64,000 nucleotides of DNA from an uncultured Clostridia bacterium (GTDB lineage Bacteria > Bacillota > Clostridia > TANB77 > CAG-508). A program made the position numbers and the translations under genes. Within the stretch, counting starts at the first letter, position 1. Each line of letters begins with the position of its first letter. The stretch spans positions 1-64,000 of the forward strand of contig CALXFH010000007.1 of assembly GCA_944387555.1 (NCBI GenBank). Direction: 5' to 3'. Positions 35,167 through 44,889 of the stretch are shown here, one piece after another. Under the pieces are notes generated by a model. That model was not told the origin of the DNA and did not search any database. It saw nothing but the letters and a program-made list of their open reading frames with translations.

Positions 35167-36168
35167 TTATTTCATAGCTTCTTCTACTGCAACTGCTACT
35201 GCAACTGATGCTCCAACCATTGGGTTATTACCCATACCGATTAATCCCATCATTTCAACGTGAGCTGGTACTGAAGAACTTCCTGCGAATTGTGCATCTG
35301 AGTGCATTCTTCCCATTGTATCTGTCATACCATAAGAAGCTGGTCCAGCTGCCATATTATCTGGGTGTAATGTTCTTCCTGTTCCACCGCCTGAAGCAAC
35401 TGAGAAGTATTTCTTACCTGCTTCTAATCTTTCTTTCTTATATGTACCTGCTACTGGGTGTTGGAATCTTGTTGGGTTTGTTGAGTTTCCTGTAATTGAA
35501 ACATCAACATCTTCAAGCCACATGATTGCTACACCTTCTCTAACATCATTTGCTCCATAGCATTTAACTTTTGATCTTTCTCCATCTGAATATTTAATTT
35601 CTTCTACTACATTTACTTTTCCTGTAAAGAAATCAAAATCTGTTTTTACATAAGTAAATCCATTTACTCTTGAAATTATTTGTGCTGCATCTTTTCCAAG
35701 TCCATTTAAGATAACTCTTAAAGGTGTTTTTCTAACTTTATTTGCTGAATTTGCAATTCCAATTGCACCTTCTGCTGCTGCAAAGCTTTCATGTCCTGCT
35801 AAGAATGCAAAACATTTTGTATCTTCTGATAATAACATAGATGCTAAGTTTCCATGTCCAAGTCCTACTTTTCTGTCATCTGCAACAGAACCTGGAATAC
35901 AGAATGCTTGTAATCCTTCTCCAATTGCTTTTGCTGCATCTGCTGCTTTTGTACAACCTTTTTTGATTGCTATTGCTGCACCTAAAGTATAAGCCCAACA
36001 TGCATTTTCAAAACAAATTGGTTGTACTCCTTTTACGATTTCATAAGGATTAAAACCTTTATCTGTACATATTTTTAAAGCATCCTCAAAATCTTTTATT
36101 CCGTATTTTTCCATAACTGGTTTTATTTGGTCTATTCTTCTTTCATAACTTTCAAATGTTACTGCCAT
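35167..36168 (-). CDS. GGGtGRT protein
   Basis: A 333-residue member of the family named for its motif, seen here as SGGGTGRTLHPDN. Other conserved-looking parts are GHGNLASMLLSEDTKCFAFLAGHESFAAAEG and NGLGKDAAQIISRVNG, plus the Gly/Met-rich GMGNNPMVGAS tail. No catalytic mechanism is established. It is nearly always next to a NifU-like scaffold protein, as here, so a role in Fe-S or metal cofactor handling is the usual guess. AGGAGG precedes the ATG. Confidence 0.85.
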   Translation of the reverse strand: MAVTFESYERRIDQIKPVMEKYGIKDFEDALKICTDKGFNPYEIVKGVQPICFENACWAYTLGAAIAIKKGCTKAADAAKAIGEGLQAFCIPGSVADDRKVGLGHGNLASMLLSEDTKCFAFLAGHESFAAAEGAIGIANSANKVRKTPLRVILNGLGKDAAQIISRVNGFTYVKTDFDFFTGKVNVVEEIKYSDGERSKVKCYGANDVREGVAIMWLEDVDVSITGNSTNPTRFQHPVAGTYKKERLEAGKKYFSVASGGGTGRTLHPDNMAAGPASYGMTDTMGRMHSDAQFAGSSSVPAHVEMMGLIGMGNNPMVGASVAVAVAVEEAMK

Positions 36169-36206
36169 TTTATTTCCTCCTATTATTAGATTATTTTATT
36201 TTCCAA

Positions 36207-36251
36207 GGTGTGTCCCCAATTGCTCAAAAATGTACAAAAGGAAACGTCCCC
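36207..36251. repeat. family A repeat, right half only
   Basis: GTGTGTCCCC, an AT-rich spacer, then AAAAGGAAACGTCCCC. It matches the right half of the elements at 7622-7717 and 59898-59995; the left half is missing. It separates the NifU-like gene from the GGGtGRT gene. Confidence 0.8.
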
Positions 36252-36254
36252 ATT

Positions 36255-36947
36255 TTATTGCTCTCTTGGATCTATTGTTTTTACTGCTTCATCAAATCTT
36301 CCATATGTTCCTGTTGCTTTTTCAATTGCTTCTTTTGGATCAATTCCTTTTTTGATGTTATCCATCATTTTTCCTAAATGAACATATTTGTATCCTATTA
36401 TTTCATCATTTTTATCTAATCCTAATTCTAGGATATATCCTTCTGTTAATTGTAAATATCTTGGTCCTTTTAAAGTACTTGAATAAATTGTTCCTACTTG
36501 TGATGTATGTCCTTTTCCTAAGTCTTCAAGTCCTGAACCTACTGGAAGTCCTCCTTCTGAGAATGCTGTTTGGCTTCTTCCATATACTATTTGTAAGAAT
36601 AATTCTCTCATTGCTGTGTTTATTGCATCACATACTAAATCTGTATTTAATGCTTCTAGGATTGTTTTTCCTGTTAATATTTCTCCAGCCATAGCTGCTG
36701 AATGTGTCATTCCAGAGCATCCTATTGTTTCTATTAAGGCTTCTTGTATAACTCCATCTTTTATATTTAATGTTAATTTACAAGCTCCTTGTTGAGGTGC
36801 ACACCATCCAACACCATGTGTTAGTCCTGATATGTCCTTTATTTCTTTTGCTTTTACCCATTTTCCTTCTTCTGGTATTGGTGCTGGTCCGTGGTCTACT
36901 CCTTTACGAACATAGCACATGTCTTCTAATTCTTTTGAATAAGTCAT
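36255..36947 (-). CDS. NifU-like iron-sulfur scaffold protein paired with GGGtGRT
   Basis: About 230 residues. The N-terminal half resembles the IscU/NifU scaffold domain, with Cys at about 49 and 56 (WCAPQQGAC) and 77 (TIGCSGMTH). GKTILEAL follows, as in NifU proteins. The C-terminal part (KGPRYLQLTEGYILELG) is not found in IscU. Three Cys in the expected order suggest it can hold a cluster. The ATG at 36947 follows AAAGGAG. It is upstream of the GGGtGRT gene in one operon. Confidence 0.82.
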   Translation of the reverse strand: MTYSKELEDMCYVRKGVDHGPAPIPEEGKWVKAKEIKDISGLTHGVGWCAPQQGACKLTLNIKDGVIQEALIETIGCSGMTHSAAMAGEILTGKTILEALNTDLVCDAINTAMRELFLQIVYGRSQTAFSEGGLPVGSGLEDLGKGHTSQVGTIYSSTLKGPRYLQLTEGYILELGLDKNDEIIGYKYVHLGKMMDNIKKGIDPKEAIEKATGTYGRFDEAVKTIDPREQ

Positions 36948-37050
36948 TTTAATTGCTCCTTTCATTACTTAAGTTTTTTGTACATATAATATATATTTTA
37001 TTTAGGATATCTTATCATTATCCTAAAGTTAACAACTTTGAATTTCTTTT

Positions 37051-37803
37051 TTATTTTTTATTTTTATGCTGTTCTTCATATCTTTTTATTTGTTCTTCAG
37101 ATAATAATAATTGGTTTTTTCTGTGTGGTTTCTTTTTTTCTTCCTCTGGTTTTGTTCCCTCTTGTTTTACACTATTATTAGTTTTATTATCATCATCATT
37201 ATTATTTTTATTTGCTTCATCAGTATTATATGCAATCTTATTTTCTATATCTCTTATATAGATACCTGTTTCATATGTTTCTTTCCTTCTTATTGTTTTT
37301 GGTCCTAATAAATATCTTTTTAGGATTTCTTTATCTTTTTTATTTACTTGTTCTTCGCCAATTCCTAAATATTCATATCTCCATATAATATGTCTTTCAT
37401 AACTATTAAACTCACTATGTTCTAAGTCTTCATAATTATATTCTACTTTGAATTTCATATTTTGAATTGACATAGTTATATTTGACCACAATGGTCCTGT
37501 TTCTGATTTTCTAAATTCCTCTCTTAAAGCTTTTATTCTTCCATATAAAATGCTTACTAACTTCATATAATCGTTTTCATCCAAGTTGAATTTATTTGGT
37601 ATTTCATATACATTAACAGGCTTCTTCTTTAATATACCTCTTGGAATGTAATAGAAGTATAATTCTCCTTTTTTTTCTCCGTTTGGCATATCTATTACTG
37701 AGCTATATAAAAACAATTTATCCCATTTTTCTGGTATCATATAATACAGTTTTTTTTGTATATCTTCGTATATCTCTTTTATTTTCTTTGTGTGATTTAA
37801 CAT
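37051..37803 (-). CDS. YezG/DUF600 family protein with charged C-terminal extension
   Basis: A 250-residue protein. Residues 1-150 match the DUF600/YezG fold (YYMIPEKWDKLFLYSSVID, ELYFYYIPRG, LREEFRKSETGPLWSN, VEYNYEDLEHSEFNSYERHIIWRYEYLG). B. subtilis YezG is the immunity partner of the YeeF toxin. No toxin gene lies nearby. The last 60 residues are an Asn/Lys/Glu-rich tail. The gene starts 5 bp after gpmI and uses an AAGGAA site within the end of gpmI, so it is co-expressed with glycolysis genes. That placement is unexpected for an immunity gene. Confidence 0.8.
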   Translation of the reverse strand: MLNHTKKIKEIYEDIQKKLYYMIPEKWDKLFLYSSVIDMPNGEKKGELYFYYIPRGILKKKPVNVYEIPNKFNLDENDYMKLVSILYGRIKALREEFRKSETGPLWSNITMSIQNMKFKVEYNYEDLEHSEFNSYERHIIWRYEYLGIGEEQVNKKDKEILKRYLLGPKTIRRKETYETGIYIRDIENKIAYNTDEANKNNNDDDNKTNNSVKQEGTKPEEEKKKPHRKNQLLLSEEQIKRYEEQHKNKK

Positions 37804-37808
37804 ACTTT

Positions 37809-39350
37809 TTATTCCTTATCTAATAAACTTATTCCAGTCATCTCTTCTGGTTTCTCAAGATTCATTAAGTCAAGCATTGTTGGTGCTAAGTCTGCTAGTT
37901 TACCATCATCTCTTAATTTTACGTCTTTTTTGCTTGTTACTAATATTAATGGTACTGGATTTGTTGTATGTGCTGTATGTGGTTCTCCTGTTTTATAATC
38001 TATCATTTGCTCTGCATTTCCGTGGTCTGCTGTTATAATTAAGTTTCCTTGTTTTTCCTCTACTAATTTTACTACTTTTCCTACACATTCATCTACTGCT
38101 TCAACTGCTTTTATTGCTGCTGGTAAACTTCCAGTATGTCCTACCATATCAGTATTTGCATAATTTAATATTATACAATCATATTTATCTTCTGATATTG
38201 CTTCTAATACTTTATCTGTTACCTCATATGCACTCATTTCTGGTTTCATATCATAAGTTTCTACTTTAGGAGATGGTACTAATATTCTATCTTCTCCTGG
38301 ATATTGTTTTTCTTCTCCTCCGTTAAAGAAGAATGTTACATGTGCATATTTTTCAGTTTCAGCAATTCTTAATTGTGTATATCCATGTTTACTTATATAT
38401 TCTCCAAATGTATTTTTTAATGTTTCTTTTTTGAATGCTATATGAACATTTGGCATTGTTTCATCATAGCTTGTAAAGCATACAAAATATAAATTTAAAT
38501 CTTTTTTAGTTTCAAAGCCATCAAATTCTGGGTCTACTAATGCTCTTGTTATTTGTCTTGCTCTATCTGGTCTAAAGTTAAAGAATATTACTGAGTCATT
38601 TTTTTCTATTTGTGCTACTGGTGTATCTCCATTACAAATTATTGTTGGCTCTACAAATTCATCAAATACTTCTTTTTGGTATGAATCTTCTATTGCATTT
38701 ATTGCGCTTCCTGCTTTATTTCCTATTCCATTTACCATTGCATCATAAGATTTTTTAACTCTTTCCCATCTTTTATCTCTATCCATACTATAAAATCTAC
38801 CAGATATTGTTGCTATTTTTCCTACACCTTTTTCTGCCATTTTATCTTGTAATTTCATAATATAACTTTCTGCTGATGCTGGTGGAGTATCTCTACCATC
38901 TAAGAAACAATGTACATATACATCTTCAAAGTCTCTTCTTTTTGCCATCTCTAACAAACCAAATAAATGGCGAATATGACTGTGTACTCCTCCATCTGAT
39001 AATAATCCTAAAATGTGTAATTTAGAATGATTTTTCTTACAATTTTCAATTGCTGCTATAAATTCTGGATTAGTAAAGAAATCTCCATTTTCTATTGATT
39101 TTGTTATTCTTGTTAATTCTTGATATACAATTCTTCCTGCTCCTATATTTGTATGTCCAACTTCAGAATTTCCCATTTGTCCTTCTGGTAATCCTACTGC
39201 TAATCCGCTTGTTTTTATATCTGTATTTGGATATTTTTTCATTAATTTATCAATATTTGGTGTTTTAGCTAATTTTATAGCATTTCCATCTTTATTTGGA
39301 TTATCTCCAAAACCATCTAATATCATTAGCATCGTTAGTTTATCTTTCAT
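37809..39350 (-). CDS. gpmI: 2,3-bisphosphoglycerate-independent phosphoglycerate mutase
   Basis: Interconverts 3- and 2-phosphoglycerate using two Mn ions and a phospho-Ser intermediate. The 513 residues fit the family. The catalytic Ser is in [16 protein letters not shown], with metal ligands in MLILDGFGD at the N terminus, [11 protein letters not shown] and TADHGNAE. It is third in the pgk-tpiA-gpmI operon. Confidence 0.96.
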   Translation of the reverse strand: MKDKLTMLMILDGFGDNPNKDGNAIKLAKTPNIDKLMKKYPNTDIKTSGLAVGLPEGQMGNSEVGHTNIGAGRIVYQELTRITKSIENGDFFTNPEFIAAIENCKKNHSKLHILGLLSDGGVHSHIRHLFGLLEMAKRRDFEDVYVHCFLDGRDTPPASAESYIMKLQDKMAEKGVGKIATISGRFYSMDRDKRWERVKKSYDAMVNGIGNKAGSAINAIEDSYQKEVFDEFVEPTIICNGDTPVAQIEKNDSVIFFNFRPDRARQITRALVDPEFDGFETKKDLNLYFVCFTSYDETMPNVHIAFKKETLKNTFGEYISKHGYTQLRIAETEKYAHVTFFFNGGEEKQYPGEDRILVPSPKVETYDMKPEMSAYEVTDKVLEAISEDKYDCIILNYANTDMVGHTGSLPAAIKAVEAVDECVGKVVKLVEEKQGNLIITADHGNAEQMIDYKTGEPHTAHTTNPVPLILVTSKKDVKLRDDGKLADLAPTMLDLMNLEKPEEMTGISLLDKE

Positions 39351-39410
39351 TTATTTTCTACCATCCTTTTCCTTCTTAAAACTTTTTTTGGACTCATCTC
39401 AAAAAACATC

Positions 39411-40163
39411 TTATTTATCATAATTTACTATTTTACTAAATTCTTCTGCTTTTAAGCTTGCTCCTCCAACTAATCCTCCGTCAATATCTGACATTGAAAA
39501 TAGTTCTTTTGCATTTGATGACTTAACACTTCCGCCATACTGTATTATAACTCTAGATGCTGTCTCTTGTCCATAGATTTCTCCAATTTTATTTCTTATT
39601 TCCTTTATAGAGTTATTTGCATCTTCACTTGTTGCTGTTTTTCCTGTTCCAATTGCCCAAATTGGTTCATATGCAATTATTGTATTTTCTACTTGTTCAT
39701 TAGTTAACCCTTCTAATGCAAGTTCTGTTTGTTTCGTTATTATATCAGTTGTTTTTCCAGCTTCTCTTTCTTCTAATGTTTCACCAACACATACTATTGG
39801 CTTTAATCCATATTTAAATGCTGCTTTTACTTTTTTATTTACTGTTTCATCTGTTTCTGCAAAATATTGTCTTCTTTCTGAATGTCCTATTATTACATAT
39901 TCAACATTTATTGACTTTAACATTTTACCTGAAACTTCACCAGTATATGCACCTGATTCTTCAAAATGCATATTTTGTGCTCCTATTTTTATATTTGTAT
40001 TTTGCGCTGTAAGTAAAGCGTAAAATAAATCTGTATAAGGCACACATAATATTACTTCATTTTCTGTGTCTTTTACAAGTGGTATTAATTCATTTATAAA
40101 TTCTATTGCTTCTCCTGGAAGCATATTCATTTTCCAATTTCCTGCTATTACTTTTCTTCTCAT
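39411..40163 (-). CDS. tpiA: triose-phosphate isomerase
   Basis: Interconverts dihydroxyacetone phosphate and glyceraldehyde 3-phosphate. About 250 residues with catalytic Lys in GNWKMN (start), His in IGHSERRQ, Glu in AYEPIWAIGTG, and phosphate-binding GGSVKSSN and GGLVGGAS. I place the start at the ATG at 40163 (AAAGGAAG upstream), as MRRKVIAGNWKMN is the normal N terminus. Confidence 0.97.
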   Translation of the reverse strand: MRRKVIAGNWKMNMLPGEAIEFINELIPLVKDTENEVILCVPYTDLFYALLTAQNTNIKIGAQNMHFEESGAYTGEVSGKMLKSINVEYVIIGHSERRQYFAETDETVNKKVKAAFKYGLKPIVCVGETLEEREAGKTTDIITKQTELALEGLTNEQVENTIIAYEPIWAIGTGKTATSEDANNSIKEIRNKIGEIYGQETASRVIIQYGGSVKSSNAKELFSMSDIDGGLVGGASLKAEEFSKIVNYDK

Positions 40164-40225
40164 AATAATCTTCCTTTCTCTTTTCACAATTCTAAGGGGA
40201 ATATTTATCTTCCCCTTATTTAATA

Positions 40226-41410
40226 TTATTTATCTTGTAAACATTCTATTCCTGGTAATTTTTTACCTTCTAAGAATTCTAGTGATGCTCCACCACCTGT
40301 TGAAATGTGTGTCATTTTATCTTGAAGACCTGCTTTTCTTACTGCTGCTGCTGAGTCTCCACCACCAATTATTGTTGTTGCATCTAATTCTGATAAAACT
40401 TTTGCTATTGCATTTGTTCCTTTTGCAAATTGGTCAAATTCGAATAGTCCTAGTGGTCCATTCCATACTACTGTTTTTGCTTTCTTTAATTCTTCTGAGA
40501 ACATTTCTATTGTTTTTTCTCCAATATCAAATCCTTCCCATCCATCTGGGATTTCTGTCCAGGCTACTGTTTTACTTTCTGTATCTGGTTTAAATTCTTT
40601 ACCTACTCTAGTATCTACTGGAAGCATTAATTTTACGCCTTTATCTTTTGCTTTTTGCATTAATTTTCTTGCTAAATCTAATTTATCTTCTTCACACATT
40701 GAATTTCCAACACTATATCCTTGTGCTTTGAAGAATGTATAAGCCATTCCTCCACCTATCATTAATGTATCTACTTTTTCTAATAAACTATCTATTACTC
40801 CTATTTTGTCAGATACTTTAGCTCCACCTAAGATTGCCATAAATGGTCTAACTGGATTGTCTAAAGCTTCTCCTAAGAATTTTAATTCTTTTTCAATTAA
40901 AAATCCTGATACTGCTGGTAAATATGATGCTACTCCTACAGTAGATGCATGTGCTCTATGAGCTGCACCAAATGCATCATTTACATATACTTCTGCCATG
41001 CTAGCTAAAGCTTTACTAAATTCTGGATCATTATCTGTTTCTTCTCTATGGAATCTAACATTTTCTAACAATAATATTTCTCCTGGTTTTAAATTAGCTG
41101 CTTTTGTTTTAGCATCTTCTCCTATTACATCTTTTGCCATTATTACTTCTTGTCCTAATAATCTTGATAATTCTTTTGCTACAGGAGCTAAAGAAAATTC
41201 TGGTTTAAATTCTCCTTTTGGTCTTCCTAAATGAGAACATAAAATAATACTGCAATTTTGTTCTAGTAAATATTTTATAGTTGGTAATGCAGCTACTATC
41301 CTTGTATTATCTGTAATATTTCTGTTTTCATCTAATGGTACATTAAAGTCACATCTTACTAAGACTTTTTTTCCTTTCACATCAATATCTCTCACTGTCT
41401 TTTTACTCAT
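40226..41410 (-). CDS. pgk: phosphoglycerate kinase
   Basis: Makes ATP from 1,3-bisphosphoglycerate. About 394 residues with the N-terminal [20 protein letters not shown] substrate loop, [14 protein letters not shown] hinge and [11 protein letters not shown] nucleotide site. The ATG at 41410 follows AAAGGAGG. It leads the pgk-tpiA-gpmI operon from a TTGAAA-17-TAAAAT promoter. No GAPDH gene is in the window. Confidence 0.97.
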   Translation of the reverse strand: MSKKTVRDIDVKGKKVLVRCDFNVPLDENRNITDNTRIVAALPTIKYLLEQNCSIILCSHLGRPKGEFKPEFSLAPVAKELSRLLGQEVIMAKDVIGEDAKTKAANLKPGEILLLENVRFHREETDNDPEFSKALASMAEVYVNDAFGAAHRAHASTVGVASYLPAVSGFLIEKELKFLGEALDNPVRPFMAILGGAKVSDKIGVIDSLLEKVDTLMIGGGMAYTFFKAQGYSVGNSMCEEDKLDLARKLMQKAKDKGVKLMLPVDTRVGKEFKPDTESKTVAWTEIPDGWEGFDIGEKTIEMFSEELKKAKTVVWNGPLGLFEFDQFAKGTNAIAKVLSELDATTIIGGGDSAAAVRKAGLQDKMTHISTGGGASLEFLEGKKLPGIECLQDK

Positions 41411-41475
41411 TTTAAATTCCTCCTTTATTTCTTTTACTATTTTGCACAATTTTCCTTATTTTATAAGACATTCAT

Positions 41476-41504
41476 ATTTTATAACAAAAAAGCACACTTT
41501 TCAA
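41476..41504 (-). promoter_or_regulatory. promoter of the pgk-tpiA-gpmI operon
   Basis: TTGAAA (41499-41504), 17 bases, TAAAAT (41476-41481). The 41411-41704 gap otherwise holds the rlmN terminator. Confidence 0.7.
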
Positions 41505-41650
41505 GTATTCTTTTTAATTTTTTACACCATATTTATAAAAAGATACATTTATTGAAACTAGAAAACTTTCTCTTAGTTCATAATTTAATACATTATATCC
41601 ATTACTACTATACCACATTAGTTCTTTTATTATTTATATAATATAAAAAA

Positions 41651-41674
41651 ACAGCAAATAAAATAATTTACTGT
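41651..41674 (-). terminator. terminator of rlmN
   Basis: ACAGTAAAT pairs with ATTTGCTGT (one mismatch) on the minus strand, followed by TTTTTTT. Confidence 0.8.
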
Positions 41675-41704
41675 TCTTTTCATTTTAATATAAGTGGTTC
41701 TCCT

Positions 41705-42730
41705 TTATTTCCTCAAATTCTTTCTTCTTAGTTGACCACATGCTGCATCTATATCAGAACCTAATTCTCTTCTTATAGTTGCTACTATTCCATGGTCATT
41801 TAAATAATCCCTAAATTTCATTATATGTTCATTTGAGCTTTTTGTATATGCTCCATTTTCTATTTTATTTATTGGAATTAAATTTACATGACAAAGCATT
41901 CCTTTAAGTAAATGTACTAATCCCTTTGCATCATCTAAATTATCATTATTATCTTTTGCTAATGCATATTCAAATGATATTCTTCTATTAGTTTTTTCTA
42001 TATAATCTTTACATGCTTTTATTAATTCTTCTATTGGATATGCATCATTTACTGGCATCATACTACTTCTTTTTTCATTTGTTGTTGCATGTAATGATAT
42101 AGATAATGTACAAGGAATATTTTCTTCTGCTAATTTATATATCTTAGGAACTAATCCACTTGTTGAAATACTAATATGACGTGCTCCTATACTTAATCCT
42201 TTTTGATTATTTAATATGTGTATTGCATTTATTACATTATCATAATTATCTAGTGGTTCTCCAATTCCCATAAATACTACATTTGATATTCTAACTCCTG
42301 TATCTTGTTCAACGGCTAATATTTGTTCTACAATTTCACCTGAGCTTAAGTTTCTAATAAAGTTTATCCCTGTAGAAGCACAGAACTTACACCCCATTTT
42401 ACAACCGATTTGAGATGATACACAAATGCTATATCCGTGATGATAACTCATTAATACTGTTTCTATTGCATTTCCATCTAATACATCAAATAAATATTTA
42501 ATTGTTCCATCTTTAGATACTTGTTTTTTTAATATATTAAAATTACACATTGTATAATTTTCTTTTAGTTTTTCCCTTAATTCTAAAGATATATTAGTCA
42601 TCTCATCAAATGATTTTACTTTTTCTTGATAAATCCATTTAAATATTTGTTCTGCTCTAAATGGCTTTTCTCCCATACTTACTAATTCTTGTTTTAATTC
42701 TTCTAAATTATAATCCTTAATATTTTTCAC
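41705..42730 (-). CDS. rlmN: 23S rRNA (adenine2503-C2)-methyltransferase
   Basis: A radical-SAM methyltransferase acting on 23S rRNA A2503 and some tRNAs. The 341 residues have the CxxxCxxC cluster motif (CKMGCKFC), GEPLDNYDNV, and the C-terminal catalytic Cys in AACGQL. Length is normal. The N-terminal helical domain (EELKQELVSMGEKPFRAEQIFKWIY) matches RlmN, not the Cfr resistance enzyme. Confidence 0.96.
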   Translation of the reverse strand: MKNIKDYNLEELKQELVSMGEKPFRAEQIFKWIYQEKVKSFDEMTNISLELREKLKENYTMCNFNILKKQVSKDGTIKYLFDVLDGNAIETVLMSYHHGYSICVSSQIGCKMGCKFCASTGINFIRNLSSGEIVEQILAVEQDTGVRISNVVFMGIGEPLDNYDNVINAIHILNNQKGLSIGARHISISTSGLVPKIYKLAEENIPCTLSISLHATTNEKRSSMMPVNDAYPIEELIKACKDYIEKTNRRISFEYALAKDNNDNLDDAKGLVHLLKGMLCHVNLIPINKIENGAYTKSSNEHIMKFRDYLNDHGIVATIRRELGSDIDAACGQLRRKNLRK

Positions 42731-42764
42731 TTTACTTCCTTCCTTACTATAGATTATTGTCTCA

Positions 42765-42965
42765 TTATTTCAACATATTTCTTTTCCAAGTATTTTTTCC
42801 TATTTCTTTTGGTATTACTATTTTAGAGGTATTTACACTTCTTTTTTGCAATAGTCCTTCTAGTTCCTCTTCTAAAAAATATTCTTCTTTAAAGAATATT
42901 CTTGTTAATATTTTTCTTATTTTTTCAAACTTGGTTTCTTTTCTAACTATTAAAGCATTTTCCAT
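42765..42965 (-). CDS. small basic protein of unknown function
   Basis: A 66-residue product preceded by a good GAGGTG six bases before ATG. It is rich in Lys, Arg and Glu, probably helical in the middle (IRKILTRIFFKEEYFLEEELEGLL), and ends in a basic tail. No family recognised. It lies between the DUF4143 ATPase and rlmN and has no clear promoter of its own. An overlapping plus-strand frame lacks a ribosome binding site. Confidence 0.6.
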   Translation of the reverse strand: MENALIVRKETKFEKIRKILTRIFFKEEYFLEEELEGLLQKRSVNTSKIVIPKEIGKNTWKRNMLK

Positions 42966-42997
42966 AGTATCACCTCAAATAGGTTTAAACTTATTTT

Positions 42998-44191
42998 TTA
43001 TTCTTTATTTAATAACCAATTTAGCACATTTATCTGTTTTATTCCATTATAAGAAGTATATGGTGTAAAGTCCATTGTTAATAAATATTTAGGATTATGG
43101 TCTTTGATATTTTCAAGGCTTTTAAGTTCTCTTTCTAAAACTTTTTCATCCATAACCGTATATGCTACTTGGTAATATTCTTCTCCTTTTTCATTTATTG
43201 CTATAAAATCAACTTCACTATTGTCTACTTTTCCTACATAAACTTCATAGCCTCTTCTTAACAATTCTAAATAAACTATATTCTCTAATATATGTCCTTG
43301 GTCAGCATTCTTACTTCCTAATAAATAATATCTAAGCCCTATATCTGAAACATAATATTTAGCACCACTTGAAAGTCTTTGTTTTCCTTTTATATCATAT
43401 CTACTTGCTTTATATAAAATAAAAGCTTCCATTAATGCTGATAAATAACTCTCAACTGTTGGAACTGTTATATTTCTTCCTGAAGAACACATTGTATTTG
43501 CTATTTTAGTACTTGAGCATAAATTTCCTATATTATCAAACATAAACCTAACAACACTATCTAAAGCACTAATATCAGATATTTTCTTTCTCGTTGCTAT
43601 ATCCTTAATTAATATTGTATTATATATACCGTCTAAATAAGCTCTTATGTCTTTTACATTTTCTAAATTCAAAGCATATGGAAATGAACTTTTAGTTATA
43701 TAATCAACGTATTTTTGTTGAAGGTCACTTTCACCTCTATATGATATATATTCTTCAAATGACAATGGTAACATCTTTATTTCTACATATCTTCCAGAAA
43801 GTAAAGTTGCAAGTTCTCCTGATAACAAATTTGCATTTGAGCCCGTTATATATAAATCCACATTTTTCTTTATATATAAACTATCACATGCTTTTTGAAA
43901 ATCTTCTACAATTTGTACTTCATCTAAGAACACATAATTTTGTTTGTCACTTATAAGTTTAGCTTTTACATACTCATATAAATCTTTATAATTTTTTATA
44001 AAATCATAATCTGCATCTTCTAAATTTATCCTTATTATTTGTTCTTCTTTTATTCCGTTTTTCTTCAAATAGTCTATATATAAATCAAATAAAGTAGATT
44101 TACCACATCTTCTTATTCCAGTTATTACTTTTATTAAATCTTTATCTTTAAAACTTATTAATTCTTCTAAATATTTTTTTCTCTCTATCAT
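42998..44191 (-). CDS. AAA_14/DUF4143 family ATPase
   Basis: About 397 residues: a P-loop GIRRCGKSTL (near 28-37), Walker B YVFLDEVQ, a sensor-like TGSNANLLSGELATLLSGRY, then a C-terminal DUF4143 domain with the nuclease-like EVDFIAINEKGEEYYQVAY core. Such proteins are frequent, often as one of several copies, and their roles are unproven. The ATG at 44191 follows AGAGGTG. The promoter carries a large palindrome, so the gene looks tightly regulated. Neighbouring genes give no hint of a partner. Confidence 0.85.
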   Translation of the reverse strand: MIERKKYLEELISFKDKDLIKVITGIRRCGKSTLFDLYIDYLKKNGIKEEQIIRINLEDADYDFIKNYKDLYEYVKAKLISDKQNYVFLDEVQIVEDFQKACDSLYIKKNVDLYITGSNANLLSGELATLLSGRYVEIKMLPLSFEEYISYRGESDLQQKYVDYITKSSFPYALNLENVKDIRAYLDGIYNTILIKDIATRKKISDISALDSVVRFMFDNIGNLCSSTKIANTMCSSGRNITVPTVESYLSALMEAFILYKASRYDIKGKQRLSSGAKYYVSDIGLRYYLLGSKNADQGHILENIVYLELLRRGYEVYVGKVDNSEVDFIAINEKGEEYYQVAYTVMDEKVLERELKSLENIKDHNPKYLLTMDFTPYTSYNGIKQINVLNWLLNKE

Positions 44192-44220
44192 AATATACAC
44201 CTCTTTGCTTTATTTTCTTA

Positions 44221-44276
44221 ATTTTATCATAATATTAGCAAAAAGTCAATTTTGTAAAACATATTTTACAAAATTG
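44221..44276 (-). promoter_or_regulatory. promoter with overlapping palindromic operator
   Basis: TTGACT (44244-44249), 17 bases, TAAAAT (44221-44226). A perfect palindrome with 13-bp arms (CAATTTTGTAAAA and complement, 44247-44259 and 44264-44276) overlaps the -35 box. A further TTTTGTAAAA copy lies just to the right, near 44293. A repressor is expected. Confidence 0.75.
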
Positions 44277-44325
44277 GTATTTATTTGTTTTTTTGTAAAA
44301 TTCGTTTTATAAAAATATCAACTAG

Positions 44326-44889
44326 TTATATATGAAATTTTCTTACAATCGCTGCTTTCACATCTTTTGCGCATAAGAACAGAGTAAGTATCAAATTCAA
44401 AATAGAAATACCACTTGCAACTATACTAAGTACTTTATTTTCTAATATATTTTCACTTATTAATATTACAGGTATCATACTAAGTAACACTATAATTAGT
44501 TGGTAAATCGCATATTTAATATATTTCTTATGGCTTACTATTGTAAGTACTAGCATAGTAACATTTGCTATCATAATTATTATAGGAACCGATATATTTA
44601 TAGACCATTTTTCAAAACCTAGTTTATAATCTATAAATACGGTAAGAAGTGATATTGCAATTGCTTGCACTAATACGTGTCCTGCTATATTTATGTTTTT
44701 CTTAATTGAATAAAATACTGTAATCCATACATATATAATACCTGCATTTGAAAGTGCAGCCCATGGAACTTCAGGAGTTGTCAATTTATTTATAAGTAAC
44801 AAAAGAAGTCCCAATACCACAGAACATATAAGAAGTATCTTAAATATTAAATCTTTCTTTTTACTACTTAATTTCTTTGGATATATCAT
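44326..44889 (-). CDS. DUF6320-type membrane protein
   Basis: A 187-residue protein with about six membrane helices and a short basic N terminus. I recognise it mainly by context: this type of protein commonly follows an alcohol-acetyltransferase-like gene and an alpha/beta hydrolase. It overlaps the acyltransferase gene by 26 bp, so it is co-translated. No catalytic motif is visible. A transport or anchoring role for the neighbouring enzymes is inference. Confidence 0.68.
   Translation of the reverse strand: MIYPKKLSSKKKDLIFKILLICSVVLGLLLLLINKLTTPEVPWAALSNAGIIYVWITVFYSIKKNINIAGHVLVQAIAISLLTVFIDYKLGFEKWSINISVPIIIMIANVTMLVLTIVSHKKYIKYAIYQLIIVLLSMIPVILISENILENKVLSIVASGISILNLILTLFLCAKDVKAAIVRKFHI

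Noticed and set aside
39380..39410. Possible further family C repeat between tpiA and gpmI
   Set aside because: GATGTTTTTTGAGATGAGTCC is only loosely similar and lacks the GACGGGG core, so I did not list it as a feature.
42757..43068. Plus-strand open frame opposite the 66-residue gene
   Set aside because: No ribosome binding site; the minus-strand frame has a good GAGGTG site and a plausible soluble product.
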